Part shown: piece by piece, positions 51,987 to 62,327 of the stretch
Layout of the letters: each line of letters opens with the position of its first letter
Position numbering within the stretch: the first letter of the stretch is position 1
Assembly (NCBI RefSeq): GCF_947500695.1
Contig: NZ_CANMSS010000002.1
Span: 434,001-498,000 of the forward strand
DNA length: 64,000 bases
Source of the DNA: an uncultured Pseudoteredinibacter sp.
Lineage (GTDB): Bacteria > Pseudomonadota > Gammaproteobacteria > Pseudomonadales > Cellvibrionaceae
Direction of reading: 5' to 3'
Made by a program: the position numbers and the translations under genes
The notes under the pieces: model-generated
The model's database searches: none
Told to the model about the DNA's origin: nothing
Seen by the model: the letters and a program-made list of their open reading frames with translations, nothing else

Positions 51987-54713
51987 CTACTCGGTCTTGT
52001 TGAAATCTGCACCTGTTAGAATGGCAAACTTGTCGATTTCGAGATAGCGCTTCATTACCTTATGGATATCATCCGCTGTTAAGGCGTTGATTTTTTCTTC
52101 AAAAGCCTCGGACCACTGCATGTCTCGCTTAAGGTAGGCATTGCTGCCTAATATTGGTGCAAGCTCATTATCTTTGGATCGAGAAATCTTACGTTGTTGT
52201 AGATAACCAGATTTTGCACTGGCGATTTCTTCAGCTGTGAACCCTGAGTCCACAACTTTTTGGAGTACTTCTTTAACGCCAGCTTCTACTTTAGAAAGAT
52301 TCTGTGGTGCACATATCGCGTAGATGCCTAAAGCGCTGCGCTCGTCGATAGAACCCTGGTTAAAAAATGAACCGGCGCTATAGCTCAGCCCGTCTTCCTG
52401 TCGTAGCTTAGTGGCTAATCGACTGTTCAAAAAGCCACCACCTAACATATAGTTACCCAGAACTAGAGCAGGGCTATCGGCATGCTTATCTGATACCGGC
52501 AAAGATATGGTGGCTGCAAAAACAGCATTCTCTTTGTCAGGGGTGTTGAATTGCTGTGGGCTACTATCAACGGCCTTAAAGTCACGAGCAATACGGGTAT
52601 AGCCAGTTTTCGGTTCCCAGTTTGCAAAATGCTTCTTTAACGCCTTGCGGATAGTTTGCTCATCAAAATCACCCACTATCGCCAGTTCACCGTTGGCGCT
52701 ACCGTAAAACTCATTATGGAAAGCTTTAATATCGTTTAGCTTTAAATTGTCTAAACGCTTGATACTTTCATCGAAGGTAGGAACATAATAGGGGTGATCT
52801 TCAGGCACCTGACGGTGGCGACGGCTATACTCACGGAAGACAAGGGCTTGAGGGTTTTGTAAGCGCTGCTCTAAGTCGACTTTGGCGGTGGACTTATACT
52901 GCTCAAACTCTTTCTCATCAAAATTAGCTTCTTTGAGAACGTGTGCTACCAAGTCGATTGCTTTAGCTAAGTTTTGGCGCTTGGTTTTAACCCGGGCACT
53001 GACTGAGCTGGCACTACCACTGATTGAAACACCCGCTTTTAGCTTATCGAACTCGTCTTGTAATTGCTCACGGGTATATTTGCTGGTACCTCGCATCAGT
53101 AGGGTTCCGGCAGCACTACCAATCTGTGCCTTATTTACTAACGACTTTTCATCGCCTAGGTTAAGGCTTAAATAAAACTCTACGGATTCACCGCGTGTTT
53201 TCTTAGGGAGCAAAGATACTTTTAGATTGTTGGCAAGAGTGTAACTGTTGGTGCGCTTATCAATATTATCAGGGGAAGCATCAAACAGCTCACCGGCACT
53301 AACGGCTTTACGACCTTTATAGTCTTTTAGCATATCTGCAACGCTTGCAACTGCGGGAATCTCAATTCGCTCAGGGTTTTCGGCGGGCAAAAAGCGTCCT
53401 GCAGTACGGTTATTACGAGTTAAATATTTTTCAGCAACACGCTGAACATCTTCTACGGTAACCTTTTCAATTCGATCGCGGTTTAAAAACAATAGGCGCC
53501 AATCGCCCATACCTAGCCATTCGCTTAACTCTAAGGCAACGCTTTCAGAGGAGTTAAAGCCGAGCTCAAAGTTTTTAATAAGCTTACGTTTGGTGCGTTC
53601 TACTTCTTCTTTGCTCACTGGGTTTTTGGCAATGTTTTCCAAAACCTTATGGCTAGCTTCGATAGTCTTTTGTAAGTCGGCGGATTGATCGACCTCCATA
53701 CCAAACATCATTAAGCCAGGTTCGGCCCACTGAAAATTAAAGCCAAAGCTTCTGCTGGCAAGTTTTTGCTCTACGATTTCTTGATGTAAACGTCCGCGCG
53801 GAGTTTCACCTAAAATGCCAGAAAGCACTTCTAAAGCTGCAAAATCTTCATGGGATCCTGCAGGTACATGATAGGCTGTGGCATAAAGCTGAACATCGCC
53901 AACACGACGGATCGTTACAAGCTTTTCACCATCTTGAGCTGGTTCTTTAGTGTAAAGTGGTTGTAAGCTTCGATTTGGTTTTGGGATCGGGCCGAAGGCA
54001 TCTTCTACCTTATTCAGCATATATTTCAGCTTAAACTTACCTGCAACAATCAGAGTGGCATTGTCAGGCTGATAGTATTTTTTATAAAAAGCCTTTAAAC
54101 GATCAATCGATACATTTTCGATATCAGAACGGGCACCGATGGTAGATTTACCATAGTTATGCCAGCTGTAAGATGCCGCGAGTAGACGTTTAAGTAATAC
54201 TCCGAATGGGCTGTTTTCGCCACGCTCAAACTCATTGCGAACAACGGTCATTTCGCTGTCGAGATCTTTCTGCGCGATAAAAGAGTTCACCATACGATCG
54301 GCTTCCATGCTTAAAGCCCAATCGATATTCTTTTCAGTAGCGTTAAAGGTTTCAAAGTAGTTGGTGCGATCGGTCCAGGTGGTTCCGTTTGGACGAGCAC
54401 CGTGCTCGCTCAGCTCTTTAGGAATGTCTTTATGTTTCGGGCTGCCTTTAAATACTAGGTGCTCTAGTAAATGAGCCATACCCGTTTCACCATAATTTTC
54501 ATGCTTAGAGCCTACTTGGTAGGTAACATTTACGGTGACGGTCTCTTGAGTGACATCAGGGAATAATAAAACCCGTAAACCATTATCGAGGCGATATTCG
54601 CTGATACCTTCTACTTCAGTGACTTTTACAGGTTTTGCAAAGATACCTTGAGACAAAGTACCGGCGGCAATGATGGCTGACGCAATCAGAGTTTTACGAA
54701 AAGACAAGCCCAT
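51987..54713 (-). CDS. M16-family zinc metallopeptidase
   Basis: A 908-residue periplasmic peptidase of the pitrilysin/insulinase family. A signal peptide (MGLSFRKTLIASAIIAAGTLSQGIFA) is followed by the active M16 domain with HLLEHLVFKGS (HxxEH zinc site), a second inactive M16 domain in the middle, and M16_C domains (NATLIVAGKFKLKYM; GELAIVGDFDEQTIRKALKKHF). Start ATG 54713 is chosen for its strong AAGGAG and the signal peptide; an in-frame start 27 bp upstream has neither. It appears to be a single-gene unit with its own terminator. Confidence 0.92.
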   Translation of the reverse strand: MGLSFRKTLIASAIIAAGTLSQGIFAKPVKVTEVEGISEYRLDNGLRVLLFPDVTQETVTVNVTYQVGSKHENYGETGMAHLLEHLVFKGSPKHKDIPKELSEHGARPNGTTWTDRTNYFETFNATEKNIDWALSMEADRMVNSFIAQKDLDSEMTVVRNEFERGENSPFGVLLKRLLAASYSWHNYGKSTIGARSDIENVSIDRLKAFYKKYYQPDNATLIVAGKFKLKYMLNKVEDAFGPIPKPNRSLQPLYTKEPAQDGEKLVTIRRVGDVQLYATAYHVPAGSHEDFAALEVLSGILGETPRGRLHQEIVEQKLASRSFGFNFQWAEPGLMMFGMEVDQSADLQKTIEASHKVLENIAKNPVSKEEVERTKRKLIKNFELGFNSSESVALELSEWLGMGDWRLLFLNRDRIEKVTVEDVQRVAEKYLTRNNRTAGRFLPAENPERIEIPAVASVADMLKDYKGRKAVSAGELFDASPDNIDKRTNSYTLANNLKVSLLPKKTRGESVEFYLSLNLGDEKSLVNKAQIGSAAGTLLMRGTSKYTREQLQDEFDKLKAGVSISGSASSVSARVKTKRQNLAKAIDLVAHVLKEANFDEKEFEQYKSTAKVDLEQRLQNPQALVFREYSRRHRQVPEDHPYYVPTFDESIKRLDNLKLNDIKAFHNEFYGSANGELAIVGDFDEQTIRKALKKHFANWEPKTGYTRIARDFKAVDSSPQQFNTPDKENAVFAATISLPVSDKHADSPALVLGNYMLGGGFLNSRLATKLRQEDGLSYSAGSFFNQGSIDERSALGIYAICAPQNLSKVEAGVKEVLQKVVDSGFTAEEIASAKSGYLQQRKISRSKDNELAPILGSNAYLKRDMQWSEAFEEKINALTADDIHKVMKRYLEIDKFAILTGADFNKTE

Positions 54714-54804
54714 AGCTGGCTCCTTATGATTGGGCAGCACCCCTTCGTTGGGGCGCTGGAATTACAAATGGATCAAAGCTAGGCTGCGAACAGCCATAAT
54801 ATTA

Positions 54805-55503
54805 TTAGACGCTGTGTTGCTCGATCCAGTTTCGTACTTCTAGGGTAAGTTCTTTGCTATTGCGATCTTCAGTGCTGATCATATCACTAATTGTGATTGT
54901 GACGATGCCAGCTTTTTTGGCGAGTTGATGTGGGGCCCAAGCCACGCCGGCATTATGGGAGACGGCCACAATAGGTACATTAGCCGCAATGGCAATATCG
55001 GCGCCACTACGGGCGAAGTTACCAAGCTCACCAGGTTTTTTGCGAGTGCCTTCAGGGAAGACTAAAACCGAAATACCGTCCTCAAGACGAGACACGCCTT
55101 CGCGACGGACTTTTTTAAGGGCTTCCCTCGGATTGCCTCTATTGATAGGAATTGAGCGAAGGGCCCTTAAGCCCCAGCCGAAAAAAGGAATGTTCAAAAG
55201 CTCTTGCTTTAGAATAGTAGCAACGGGGTTAAAATGGGCCTGTAAAAAAAGTGTTTCCCAGCTGCTTTGGTGGTTGGCCAAAATCACACAAGGGCGCTCT
55301 AGTGTGCCTTTATTGCCTCTTATCTCAATACTCACACCGCAACAGATCTTTAGCCAAAATAAACAAAAGCGATTCCAACTCACTATAAAGTTAGAACGTA
55401 ATGAATAGGGAAGTAACATTAACGGTAGCGCCAGGGCACCATATAAGATACCAGTGATAACATAACCGATATAAAAAATTATTGCGCGTAGCTTTGCAAT
55501 CAA
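54805..55503 (-). CDS. plsC: 1-acyl-sn-glycerol-3-phosphate acyltransferase
   Basis: Makes phosphatidic acid from lysophosphatidic acid at the inner membrane. The 232 residues have an N-terminal membrane segment (IIFYIGYVITGILYGALALPLMLLPY) and the acyltransferase motifs: NHQSSWE (here HX4E instead of the more common HX4D), IPINRGNP, VFPEGTRKKPGELGNFARSGA. The HX4E form is usual in this subgroup (Pseudomonas LptA-like). The start is TTG at 55503 with AAGGAT upstream. It is 11 bp after gmhB. Confidence 0.92.
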   Translation of the reverse strand: MIAKLRAIIFYIGYVITGILYGALALPLMLLPYSLRSNFIVSWNRFCLFWLKICCGVSIEIRGNKGTLERPCVILANHQSSWETLFLQAHFNPVATILKQELLNIPFFGWGLRALRSIPINRGNPREALKKVRREGVSRLEDGISVLVFPEGTRKKPGELGNFARSGADIAIAANVPIVAVSHNAGVAWAPHQLAKKAGIVTITISDMISTEDRNSKELTLEVRNWIEQHSV

Positions 55504-55514
55504 AGTTACTATCC

Positions 55515-56072
55515 TTAACCGAAATTATCTGCAATATAAGCAGCTGCTGCTGCAAGGTCTTCAAATACAGGCGTATTTTCTAATCCGGGGTAGGGCTGCT
55601 CGGCGAGTTTGGCGAGTGTTCTTTCCCCTTTGCCAGTCCTAACCAAAATAGGGCGACAGTTTTTAGCCAGTGCGGTTTCTAGATCTCGCAGGCTATCACC
55701 CACGAAAGGTACATCATCTGCACAAATATCAAATTCAACTTCAATTGCATCAACTAGGCCTGTTTTGGGCTTGCGACAACTGCAATTATCATCAGGTCCG
55801 TGCGGACAGTAGAAAATCGCGGCAATACTTCCGCCACGAGTTTCCACCATATCGCTTAGTTTGCTGTGCATGGCTTCTAAATCGTCAAGATCGAATAAAC
55901 CTCGAGCTAAGCCCGATTGATTTGTCGCGACGACCACCGTGAAGCCAAGGCGAGATAACTTTGCGATGGCTTCAAGGCTACCTTCAATGGGCTGCCACTC
56001 CTCTACAGACTTAATATAGTCATCAGAGTCGTGGTTGATTACACCATCTCTGTCGAGAATGACCAGCTTCAC
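55515..56072 (-). CDS. gmhB: D-glycero-beta-D-manno-heptose-1,7-bisphosphate 7-phosphatase
   Basis: HAD-family phosphatase in the ADP-heptose pathway for the LPS core. From GTG 56072 (AAGGAG upstream) it is 185 residues, close to E. coli GmhB (191); a longer in-frame start would add a hydrophobic stretch that the family lacks. The motifs are LDRDGVIN, VVATNQSGLARG, the zinc ligands FYCPHGPDDNCSCRKPKTGL and VGDSLRDLETA. It lies 10 bp after glyS. Confidence 0.95.
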   Translation of the reverse strand: MKLVILDRDGVINHDSDDYIKSVEEWQPIEGSLEAIAKLSRLGFTVVVATNQSGLARGLFDLDDLEAMHSKLSDMVETRGGSIAAIFYCPHGPDDNCSCRKPKTGLVDAIEVEFDICADDVPFVGDSLRDLETALAKNCRPILVRTGKGERTLAKLAEQPYPGLENTPVFEDLAAAAAYIADNFG

Positions 56073-56082
56073 CCAAGGCTCC

Positions 56083-58161
56083 TTATTTGGCCGGAACCAA
56101 GTGAGAAATATCAGCAACTTGCAAGAACAGCTGGCGTAACTTATTCAATAGGGCTAGGCGGTTATTGCGTAGCTCTAAATCATCAGCCATTACCATCACA
56201 TCGTCAAAGAAGCTATCGACAACTGGGCGCAAATCCGCCAAAGCACTAAGGGCCTCAGTATAATTAGCTGCGGCAAATAGAGGTGCTACTTGTTCGGCTT
56301 TTTCAGCGACAGCTTGTGCTAGATTTTTCTCTGCCGTTTCTTGCAATAGTGCTTCATTAACCTTATCGGACACAGCTGAATCCAATTTGGCTAAAATATT
56401 AGATACACGCTTGTTGGCAGCTGCCAGTGCAGCAGCATCTGACAATTGACTGAAAGCATGTACGGCATGAACGCGACGATTAATATCTAAAGGTACTGTT
56501 AAGTTCTTCGCACTCACCGACATAAAGACTTCTACAGCGATTTGCTCTTCCTCGTACCAAGAGCGGAAGCGCTCCAGCATATACTCAAGAGCGGTTGCAA
56601 CTGAAGCGTCACTGTCCTTAATGCTGTCACCGTGATTAATAGTGGCAAGCTTTAATAACTGGGCCAAATCTAAAGGCAGTTCTTTTTCTACCAACAGACG
56701 TAAAACCGCTACGCTAGCACGACGCAGTGCGAAAGGATCTTTAGAGCCAGTAGGCTTCTGGCCGATTCCGAAAATGCCACTTAATGTGTCTAGGCGATCT
56801 GCCAGTGCAATGATGGTACCGGTTTTACTGCTAGGCAATTTATCGCCAGCAAACTTCGGCAGGTACTGCTCTTGTAGTGCTAGGGCTATTTCTTCATCTT
56901 CGCCAGCATGCTTAGCGTAGTAGTAACCGGCAACACCTTGCATCTTGTCAAACTCACCCACCATGTCAGAGACTAGGTCACTCTTACATAGTTCAGCGGC
57001 ACGCTGTACTTTCGCCAGGTCACCGTCGACTTGTTGAGCGATCATTTGGGCTAGGTTGCGAACACGCTCGGTCTTATCGTAAATAGAACCGAGTTGGGCT
57101 TGGAAGACGATGGGCTTTAAGCGCTCGCGCATATCGCTTAAGCTGATCTTCTTATCGGTTTCATAGAAGAAAGCCGCATCCGCTAGGCGAGGGCGAATAA
57201 CTTTTTCGTTACCCGAAATAACCTGCGCCGGGTCCTTACTCTCAATATTACTGATAGTAATGAAGTAAGGCATCAATTCACCTGCGGCGTTTTGCACAGG
57301 GAAATATTTTTGATGTTCTTTCATTGAGTAAACTAGAGCTTCGGAAGGTACCTCCAAAAAGCTCTCTTCAAATTTACCCATTAAGGCTACTGGCCATTCA
57401 ACGAGTGCGGTTACTTCGTCTAATAGCTCTTCATCAAGCATCGCTTGGCCGTTTACTTTATCGGCTTCGGCTAAAACTTGCTGTCTAATGGTTTCTCTTC
57501 GCGATTCAAAGTCTGCATTGACATAGGCAATACTGTTTAACTTATCAGCATACTCGCTCGCAGATTCGATGATTAAAGTTTGATCATAGTGAAAGCGATG
57601 GCCGCGAGTCTCACGATTCGCTTTTACGCCATAAACTTCGGCTTCTACCAATTCATTTCCGAACAGAATGAGTAGCCACTGCACTGGGCGCACAAATTCA
57701 TCACGACGGGCACCCCAACGCATACGTTTTGCAATAGGAAGCTTAGCTAGAGAGTTTTGGATAATGCCTTCTAGCTTGCCGGTGGTTAATTCACCGCCGG
57801 CGGATTTACGGTAAACCAGTTTATCTTGCTTACCATCGTTTTCGGTTTTTAGCTCAGCAACATCAATACCGTTTTTATTCGCAAAGGCTTCTGCAGCTTT
57901 ACTTGGGTTGCCATCGGCGTCGAATGCAATCTTGGCCGGTGGTCCCCAAACGGTAACTTCTTTTACAGCGGTTTGCTCATCTAGCCCGTTTACTACCACA
58001 GCTAGACGTCTTGGCGCGGCATAGGATTTTACAGAGTCGAAATTAAGCTCTAAATCTTTCAGTCCGTCTTCGATACCTTGGGTAAAAGCCTTTGATAAGG
58101 TTTTAAGCGCTTTTGGTGGTAACTCTTCGGTGCCCAGTTCAACTAAAAAATCTTTTTTCAT
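56083..58161 (-). CDS. glyS: Glycyl-tRNA synthetase beta subunit
   Basis: Partner of GlyQ in the alpha2beta2 enzyme; binds tRNA. The 692 residues match the family (E. coli 689). It begins with KDFLVELGTEELPPKALKTLSKAF, has an HD-like middle part and ends with the anticodon-binding helical domain (FFDDVMVMADDLELRNNRLALLNKLRQLFLQVADISHL). Its ATG shares one base with the glyQ stop, so the two subunits are translationally coupled. Confidence 0.98.
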   Translation of the reverse strand: MKKDFLVELGTEELPPKALKTLSKAFTQGIEDGLKDLELNFDSVKSYAAPRRLAVVVNGLDEQTAVKEVTVWGPPAKIAFDADGNPSKAAEAFANKNGIDVAELKTENDGKQDKLVYRKSAGGELTTGKLEGIIQNSLAKLPIAKRMRWGARRDEFVRPVQWLLILFGNELVEAEVYGVKANRETRGHRFHYDQTLIIESASEYADKLNSIAYVNADFESRRETIRQQVLAEADKVNGQAMLDEELLDEVTALVEWPVALMGKFEESFLEVPSEALVYSMKEHQKYFPVQNAAGELMPYFITISNIESKDPAQVISGNEKVIRPRLADAAFFYETDKKISLSDMRERLKPIVFQAQLGSIYDKTERVRNLAQMIAQQVDGDLAKVQRAAELCKSDLVSDMVGEFDKMQGVAGYYYAKHAGEDEEIALALQEQYLPKFAGDKLPSSKTGTIIALADRLDTLSGIFGIGQKPTGSKDPFALRRASVAVLRLLVEKELPLDLAQLLKLATINHGDSIKDSDASVATALEYMLERFRSWYEEEQIAVEVFMSVSAKNLTVPLDINRRVHAVHAFSQLSDAAALAAANKRVSNILAKLDSAVSDKVNEALLQETAEKNLAQAVAEKAEQVAPLFAAANYTEALSALADLRPVVDSFFDDVMVMADDLELRNNRLALLNKLRQLFLQVADISHLVPAK

Positions 58162-59105
58162 TAGGCGTCCTCCTCCCGGGCTAAAAACTCATTGCGTAAA
58201 CCCTCTTCAGCTAACGGGAAGCCGAGTTCTTTACGGGTATCGTAATACGCTTGGCAAACCGCCCGGGCGAGAGTTCTTACACGGAGGATATAACGTTGAC
58301 GCTCTGTTACCGAGATAGCGTGGCGAGCGTCCAACAAGTTAAAGGTGTGAGAAGCCTTCATTACCATTTCATACGCGGGTAGTGGTAGGCCTGCTTCGAC
58401 CAGGCGAGCGGATTCGCCCTCGTACTTATCAAAACACTGGAACAAGAAGTCGACATCGGCTTCTTCAAAATTGTAGCGCGACATTTCTACTTCATTTTGG
58501 TGGAAAACATCGCCATAAGTCACAGGGCCTTGGGGGCCAACGGTCCAAACTAGGTCATAGATGCTATCGACACCTTGAAGATACATGGCAATACGCTCTA
58601 GACCATAGGTGATCTCACCCATCACCGGCATACACTCTAGGCCACCTACCTGTTGGAAGTAGGTAAATTGGGTGACCTCCATGCCGTTTAGCCAAACTTC
58701 CCAGCCTAGGCCCCATGCACCAAGCGTTGGAGATTCCCAGTTATCTTCAACAAATCGCACATCGTGAACAGTGGTGTCGATGCCAAGGGCATCCAAAGAA
58801 CCCAGATAAAGCTCTTGGAAGTTTTCAGGGTTTGGCTTCATGACCACCTGAAATTGGTAGTAATGTTGTAGGCGGTTAGGGTTTTCACCGTAGCGGCCAT
58901 CAGTTGGGCGGCGGCAAGGCTGCACATAGGCGGCATTCCAGTTTTCTGGTCCTACTGCGCGTAATGTAGTGGCAGGGTGAAAGGTACCGGCACCGACTTC
59001 CATATCCAGAGGCTGTAAAACCACACAGCCCTGTTGGGCCCAATATTGTTGCAAGGCTAGAATTAGCCCTTGAAAAGTACTTGTATCAGCTTTGGGGTCG
59101 GACAC
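58161..59105 (-). CDS. glyQ: Glycyl-tRNA synthetase alpha subunit
   Basis: Catalytic subunit that activates glycine. I use GTG 59105, with GGAGG 10 nt upstream, giving [20 protein letters not shown] and 314 residues, in line with the TRTFQGLILTLQ start of E. coli. A longer frame to 59135 has no ribosome-binding site. Motifs include [40 protein letters not shown] and [21 protein letters not shown]. It heads the glyQ-glyS-gmhB-plsC unit. Confidence 0.97.
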   Translation of the reverse strand: MSDPKADTSTFQGLILALQQYWAQQGCVVLQPLDMEVGAGTFHPATTLRAVGPENWNAAYVQPCRRPTDGRYGENPNRLQHYYQFQVVMKPNPENFQELYLGSLDALGIDTTVHDVRFVEDNWESPTLGAWGLGWEVWLNGMEVTQFTYFQQVGGLECMPVMGEITYGLERIAMYLQGVDSIYDLVWTVGPQGPVTYGDVFHQNEVEMSRYNFEEADVDFLFQCFDKYEGESARLVEAGLPLPAYEMVMKASHTFNLLDARHAISVTERQRYILRVRTLARAVCQAYYDTRKELGFPLAEEGLRNEFLAREEDA

Positions 59106-59275
59106 CGCGAAATTGCCTCCGGCAGAATGAATCAAAAGGGCGGATTATATCGCTGCAAGCACAATAACTCTATGGCAGAAGAGGGCTCTAAGCCCCTAAA
59201 AGCCCTATTTCGCTTGGGAGTTATAGCGCTTTACGTTAAGCTGCGCCCTTGATACACCTGAAGTACAGCGAAACT

Positions 59276-60187
59276 ATGACAGACGCCAGCAACTCGCCCG
59301 CTCCCAAGCGAGGACCCATTTACTTTCTTATGGCCGCCATATCCCGATTGCCCCTAGGCATGAGCCGAGGTATTGGTTGGGCAATGGGGAGTTTATTGTG
59401 GGTTATCAATGGTCGTGAAGCGAAGGTCACCAAGCGCAACCTGGAGATCTGCTTTCCCGAAATGCCCGAGCAAGAGCGCTTGAAGCTTGCAAAGCGTAGC
59501 TTGCAAGAAACTGGTGTAATGCTGATGGAAACGCCCGCTGTTTGGATGCGGGATATGGCTTGGCTACGTAGCAAGGTCATTGAAACCGAAGGCTGCGAGT
59601 TAGTTGATGAGGCCTTGGCCAAGGGCAAAGGCATGGTGCTCATCGCTCCGCACTTAGGTAATTGGGAAGTGGTTGGCCTGTACGCTGCCACACTTGGACC
59701 AATTACCAGTTTGTTTGAGCCACCGAAAAACGCCGAAGTAGGCGCTATTATTCAAGAATCGCGGGAAAAATCGGGCGCCACACTGGTGCCAACAGATCGC
59801 CGCGGTGTCATGAAGCTATTAAAGGCGATTAAAGCGGGAGGTATTTCCGGCATATTGCCAGACCAGGTACCTGGCGATGGTGCAGGTGAGCTGGTTGAGT
59901 TCTTCGGTCGCCCAGCATACACCATGACATTATTATGTAATTTGGTCAGCAAAACGGGTTGTGAAGCTTTGGTGAGTTATGCCGAACGAGTACCTGGTGG
60001 TTTCAAGCTTGTCTTTAAAAAGTCTTGTCCTGATCTTTATAGCGAAGATTGCGATAAATCTCTGCGTGCTTTAAATCGCAGTGTAGAAGATGCCATTACA
60101 GCGCTTCCTGAGCAGTATCAATGGGAATACAAGCGCTATAAATGCTTCGAAGACGGCTATCAGGACCCTTATACCAACATGAGCTAA
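59276..60187 (+). CDS. LpxL/HtrB-family lipid A acyltransferase
   Basis: Transfers an acyl chain to lipid A precursors at the inner membrane. From ATG 59276 it is 303 residues, like E. coli LpxL (306). It has the catalytic APHLGNWE motif (HX4E), TKRNLEICFPEM, DRRGVMKLLKAIKAGGISGILPDQVPG and QYQWEYKRYK at the end. The ribosome-binding site is weak. The gene is divergent from glyQ, as with the acyltransferase PA0011 in Pseudomonas. Confidence 0.9.
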   Translation: MTDASNSPAPKRGPIYFLMAAISRLPLGMSRGIGWAMGSLLWVINGREAKVTKRNLEICFPEMPEQERLKLAKRSLQETGVMLMETPAVWMRDMAWLRSKVIETEGCELVDEALAKGKGMVLIAPHLGNWEVVGLYAATLGPITSLFEPPKNAEVGAIIQESREKSGATLVPTDRRGVMKLLKAIKAGGISGILPDQVPGDGAGELVEFFGRPAYTMTLLCNLVSKTGCEALVSYAERVPGGFKLVFKKSCPDLYSEDCDKSLRALNRSVEDAITALPEQYQWEYKRYKCFEDGYQDPYTNMS

Positions 60188-60286
60188 GCTTTTTGCTCAG
60201 CGTTGAATACCCGGTCTATATAAGAAATAAGGCTGCCGAACTATAAAGTTAGTGCAGCCGGTACTATGAAAGTTCTGAAACTCTGT

Positions 60287-60832
60287 TTACAGCCCTAGTT
60301 CAGCCAAGCGCTTATTTAACTCTACTGTCGCTTCGGCTTCCCAGCTTGGTTTTTCTTTGGCAATCAGCTGCTCAAGAGCTGACTTGATGGGCAGCTTTAA
60401 GCCTTGGCAGTTTAACTCTGTTTCTGGAATAGGAATTTCCATCTCTAATTCACTGCTCAAGCTTTCTGCAAACAAGGGCTTAAAAATCATCTCGCTAGGA
60501 GTTTCAAACTCAGTGTCGCAGGCGATATCGATTTCTTGACCAAATAGCTTTTGCTTAACCTTTCCACTGAGTCTTATCTTTAAGGGCAGCTGTGCGGTAA
60601 TGGTTTCGCTAGCACTACTAATATCAGCTTCGCCTGCTTTAGCAATATGTAGATTGTAATGCCCGTATTCCCAGGGAACATCTTTGGCGGCAAACAATAC
60701 TTGAGGGAGTTGTTTACTTAGTGCTCGCTCCAGGAGTTTGTTGAGCGCGTTATCAGCATAAGCTGCAGTGCTAGCCAGTGAGGAAGCTGCTAAAACAATA
60801 GCGGCTGTGTATAAGTTTTTTTTCATAGTCAT
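60287..60832 (-). CDS. Exported protein of unknown function
   Basis: A 181-residue protein that I cannot assign to a family. Residues 1-26 are a signal peptide (NLYTAAIVLAASSLASTAAYA). The mature part has alternating hydrophobic strands (HYNLHIAKAGEADISS, AQLPLKIRLSGKVKQ, IDIACDTEFETPSEMIFKPLF) with two Cys that could pair, and a helical C-terminus (LNKRLAELGL). The layout recalls small lipid- or sterol-binding periplasmic proteins, but that is only an impression. Met3 (60826) is an equally possible start. It ends near the lpxL-like gene and lies 15 bp after trkH. Confidence 0.6.
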   Translation of the reverse strand: MTMKKNLYTAAIVLAASSLASTAAYADNALNKLLERALSKQLPQVLFAAKDVPWEYGHYNLHIAKAGEADISSASETITAQLPLKIRLSGKVKQKLFGQEIDIACDTEFETPSEMIFKPLFAESLSSELEMEIPIPETELNCQGLKLPIKSALEQLIAKEKPSWEAEATVELNKRLAELGL

Positions 60833-60846
60833 ATCTTTTTAAACGG

Positions 60847-62295
60847 CTAGCGGCGCCAGAAGCTCGGTGAGAATAATACCAATAAAGTAAAAATCTCTAA
60901 GCGACCCAATAACATGGCAAAACACAGTATCCACTTAGCGGGGTTATTAATATCGGTGTAGTTTAACGCAACATCGCCCATTCCTGGGCCTAGGTTTGAT
61001 ATACAGGCACCAACAGCCGATACCGAAGTAAGAAAATCTAAACCCGTCGCCATCAACAAGATAAACATGATCATATAGCTGATCACAAATACAGCGAAGA
61101 AGCCCCAAACGGCTTCCACTACGCGATCGGATACCGAAGTCTGACCAAGCTTAATGGGGATAACCGCATTAGGGTTGATCAACCTTTTAATTTCGCGAAT
61201 ACCCTGCTTACAGATCAGTAGCACGCGGATCACTTTCATGCCGCCACCGGTAGAGCCAGCGCAGCCACCCATAAAGGCAAATAGGAAAATAAAGAAAGGC
61301 AGAAAGCCTGGCCAGATAGTGAAATCAGCTGTGCCGAAACCGGTAGTGGTTAAAATTGAAATAAACTCAAAACTACCGTGAATGGCACTGGTTTCCAAAT
61401 CGTAGGTATCGGTGTGGGCTAGATAGGCAACGGTGATAGGGATGCCTATAGCTAAACAGCTGATATAAAATTTAAATTCTGGATCCTGCCAGTAATGAGC
61501 AATGGAGCGGTTGCGACTGGTATAAAAATGCAACGCAAAATTCACACCCGACAAGATCATAAACAACATGCATACGATTAAAATAATTGGGCTATCAAAG
61601 TAACCCATACTCGCGTCATGGGTGGAAAAGCCACCGATTGCCACGGTCGAAAAGGCGTGACCAATTGCATCGAATAAGGTCATGCCTGCAGCCCAATAGG
61701 ACAATGCGCAAGTAATGGTTAGGGTGCAGTAAATTAAAAATAAGGCCTTGGCTGTTTCTGTAATTCGTGGAGTAAGTTTCGAGTCCTTTACGGGGCCAGG
61801 AGTTTCCGCCCGATACAGCTGCATGCCCCCAATGCCTAACATGGGTAGAATAGCTACGGCGATTACAATAATACCAATGCCGCCTAGCCACTGCAGTTGT
61901 TGGCGATAATATAAGATCGACTTTGGAAGATCGTCTAGGCCTGTAATTACCGTAGCACCGGTAGTGGTTAAACCCGAAAGCGACTCAAACATCGCATCGG
62001 TAAAGCTCAAGCCCGGCTGCTCGGAGAAAATAAAAGGTAAGCAACCGGCTATTCCCAGCACCGCCCAGAATAAAACGGTAATTAAAAAACCGTCACGAGT
62101 TCTTAAATCGTGTTTGGTTTTATTGCTAGGTAGCCAGACCATAAATCCGCTGGCAAAAATTAATGCCATTGCTGAAATAAATGCGATTAGGGATTCGTCG
62201 CTGTAATAAATAGATACAAAAATAGGCGGCAGCATGGTCATGCTAAATAGCATGAGCAAAATACCGAGTACACGAAAGATAACCGAAAAGTGCAT
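60847..62295 (-). CDS. trkH: Trk potassium uptake membrane subunit TrkH
   Basis: The K+-conducting subunit, 482 residues, with about ten membrane helices and four filter loops: SLSGLTTTGATVITGL, FSTVAIGGFSTHDAS, ISILTTTGFGTADFT and SAVGACISNLGPGMG, each with the conserved Gly. It works with the cytoplasmic TrkA. It begins 32 bp after trkA, and the small exported protein follows 14 bp later on the same strand. Confidence 0.96.
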   Translation of the reverse strand: MHFSVIFRVLGILLMLFSMTMLPPIFVSIYYSDESLIAFISAMALIFASGFMVWLPSNKTKHDLRTRDGFLITVLFWAVLGIAGCLPFIFSEQPGLSFTDAMFESLSGLTTTGATVITGLDDLPKSILYYRQQLQWLGGIGIIVIAVAILPMLGIGGMQLYRAETPGPVKDSKLTPRITETAKALFLIYCTLTITCALSYWAAGMTLFDAIGHAFSTVAIGGFSTHDASMGYFDSPIILIVCMLFMILSGVNFALHFYTSRNRSIAHYWQDPEFKFYISCLAIGIPITVAYLAHTDTYDLETSAIHGSFEFISILTTTGFGTADFTIWPGFLPFFIFLFAFMGGCAGSTGGGMKVIRVLLICKQGIREIKRLINPNAVIPIKLGQTSVSDRVVEAVWGFFAVFVISYMIMFILLMATGLDFLTSVSAVGACISNLGPGMGDVALNYTDINNPAKWILCFAMLLGRLEIFTLLVLFSPSFWRR

Positions 62296-62327
62296 AGCTG
62301 TTTGTGTATTGCCTATTTATTATGCCG

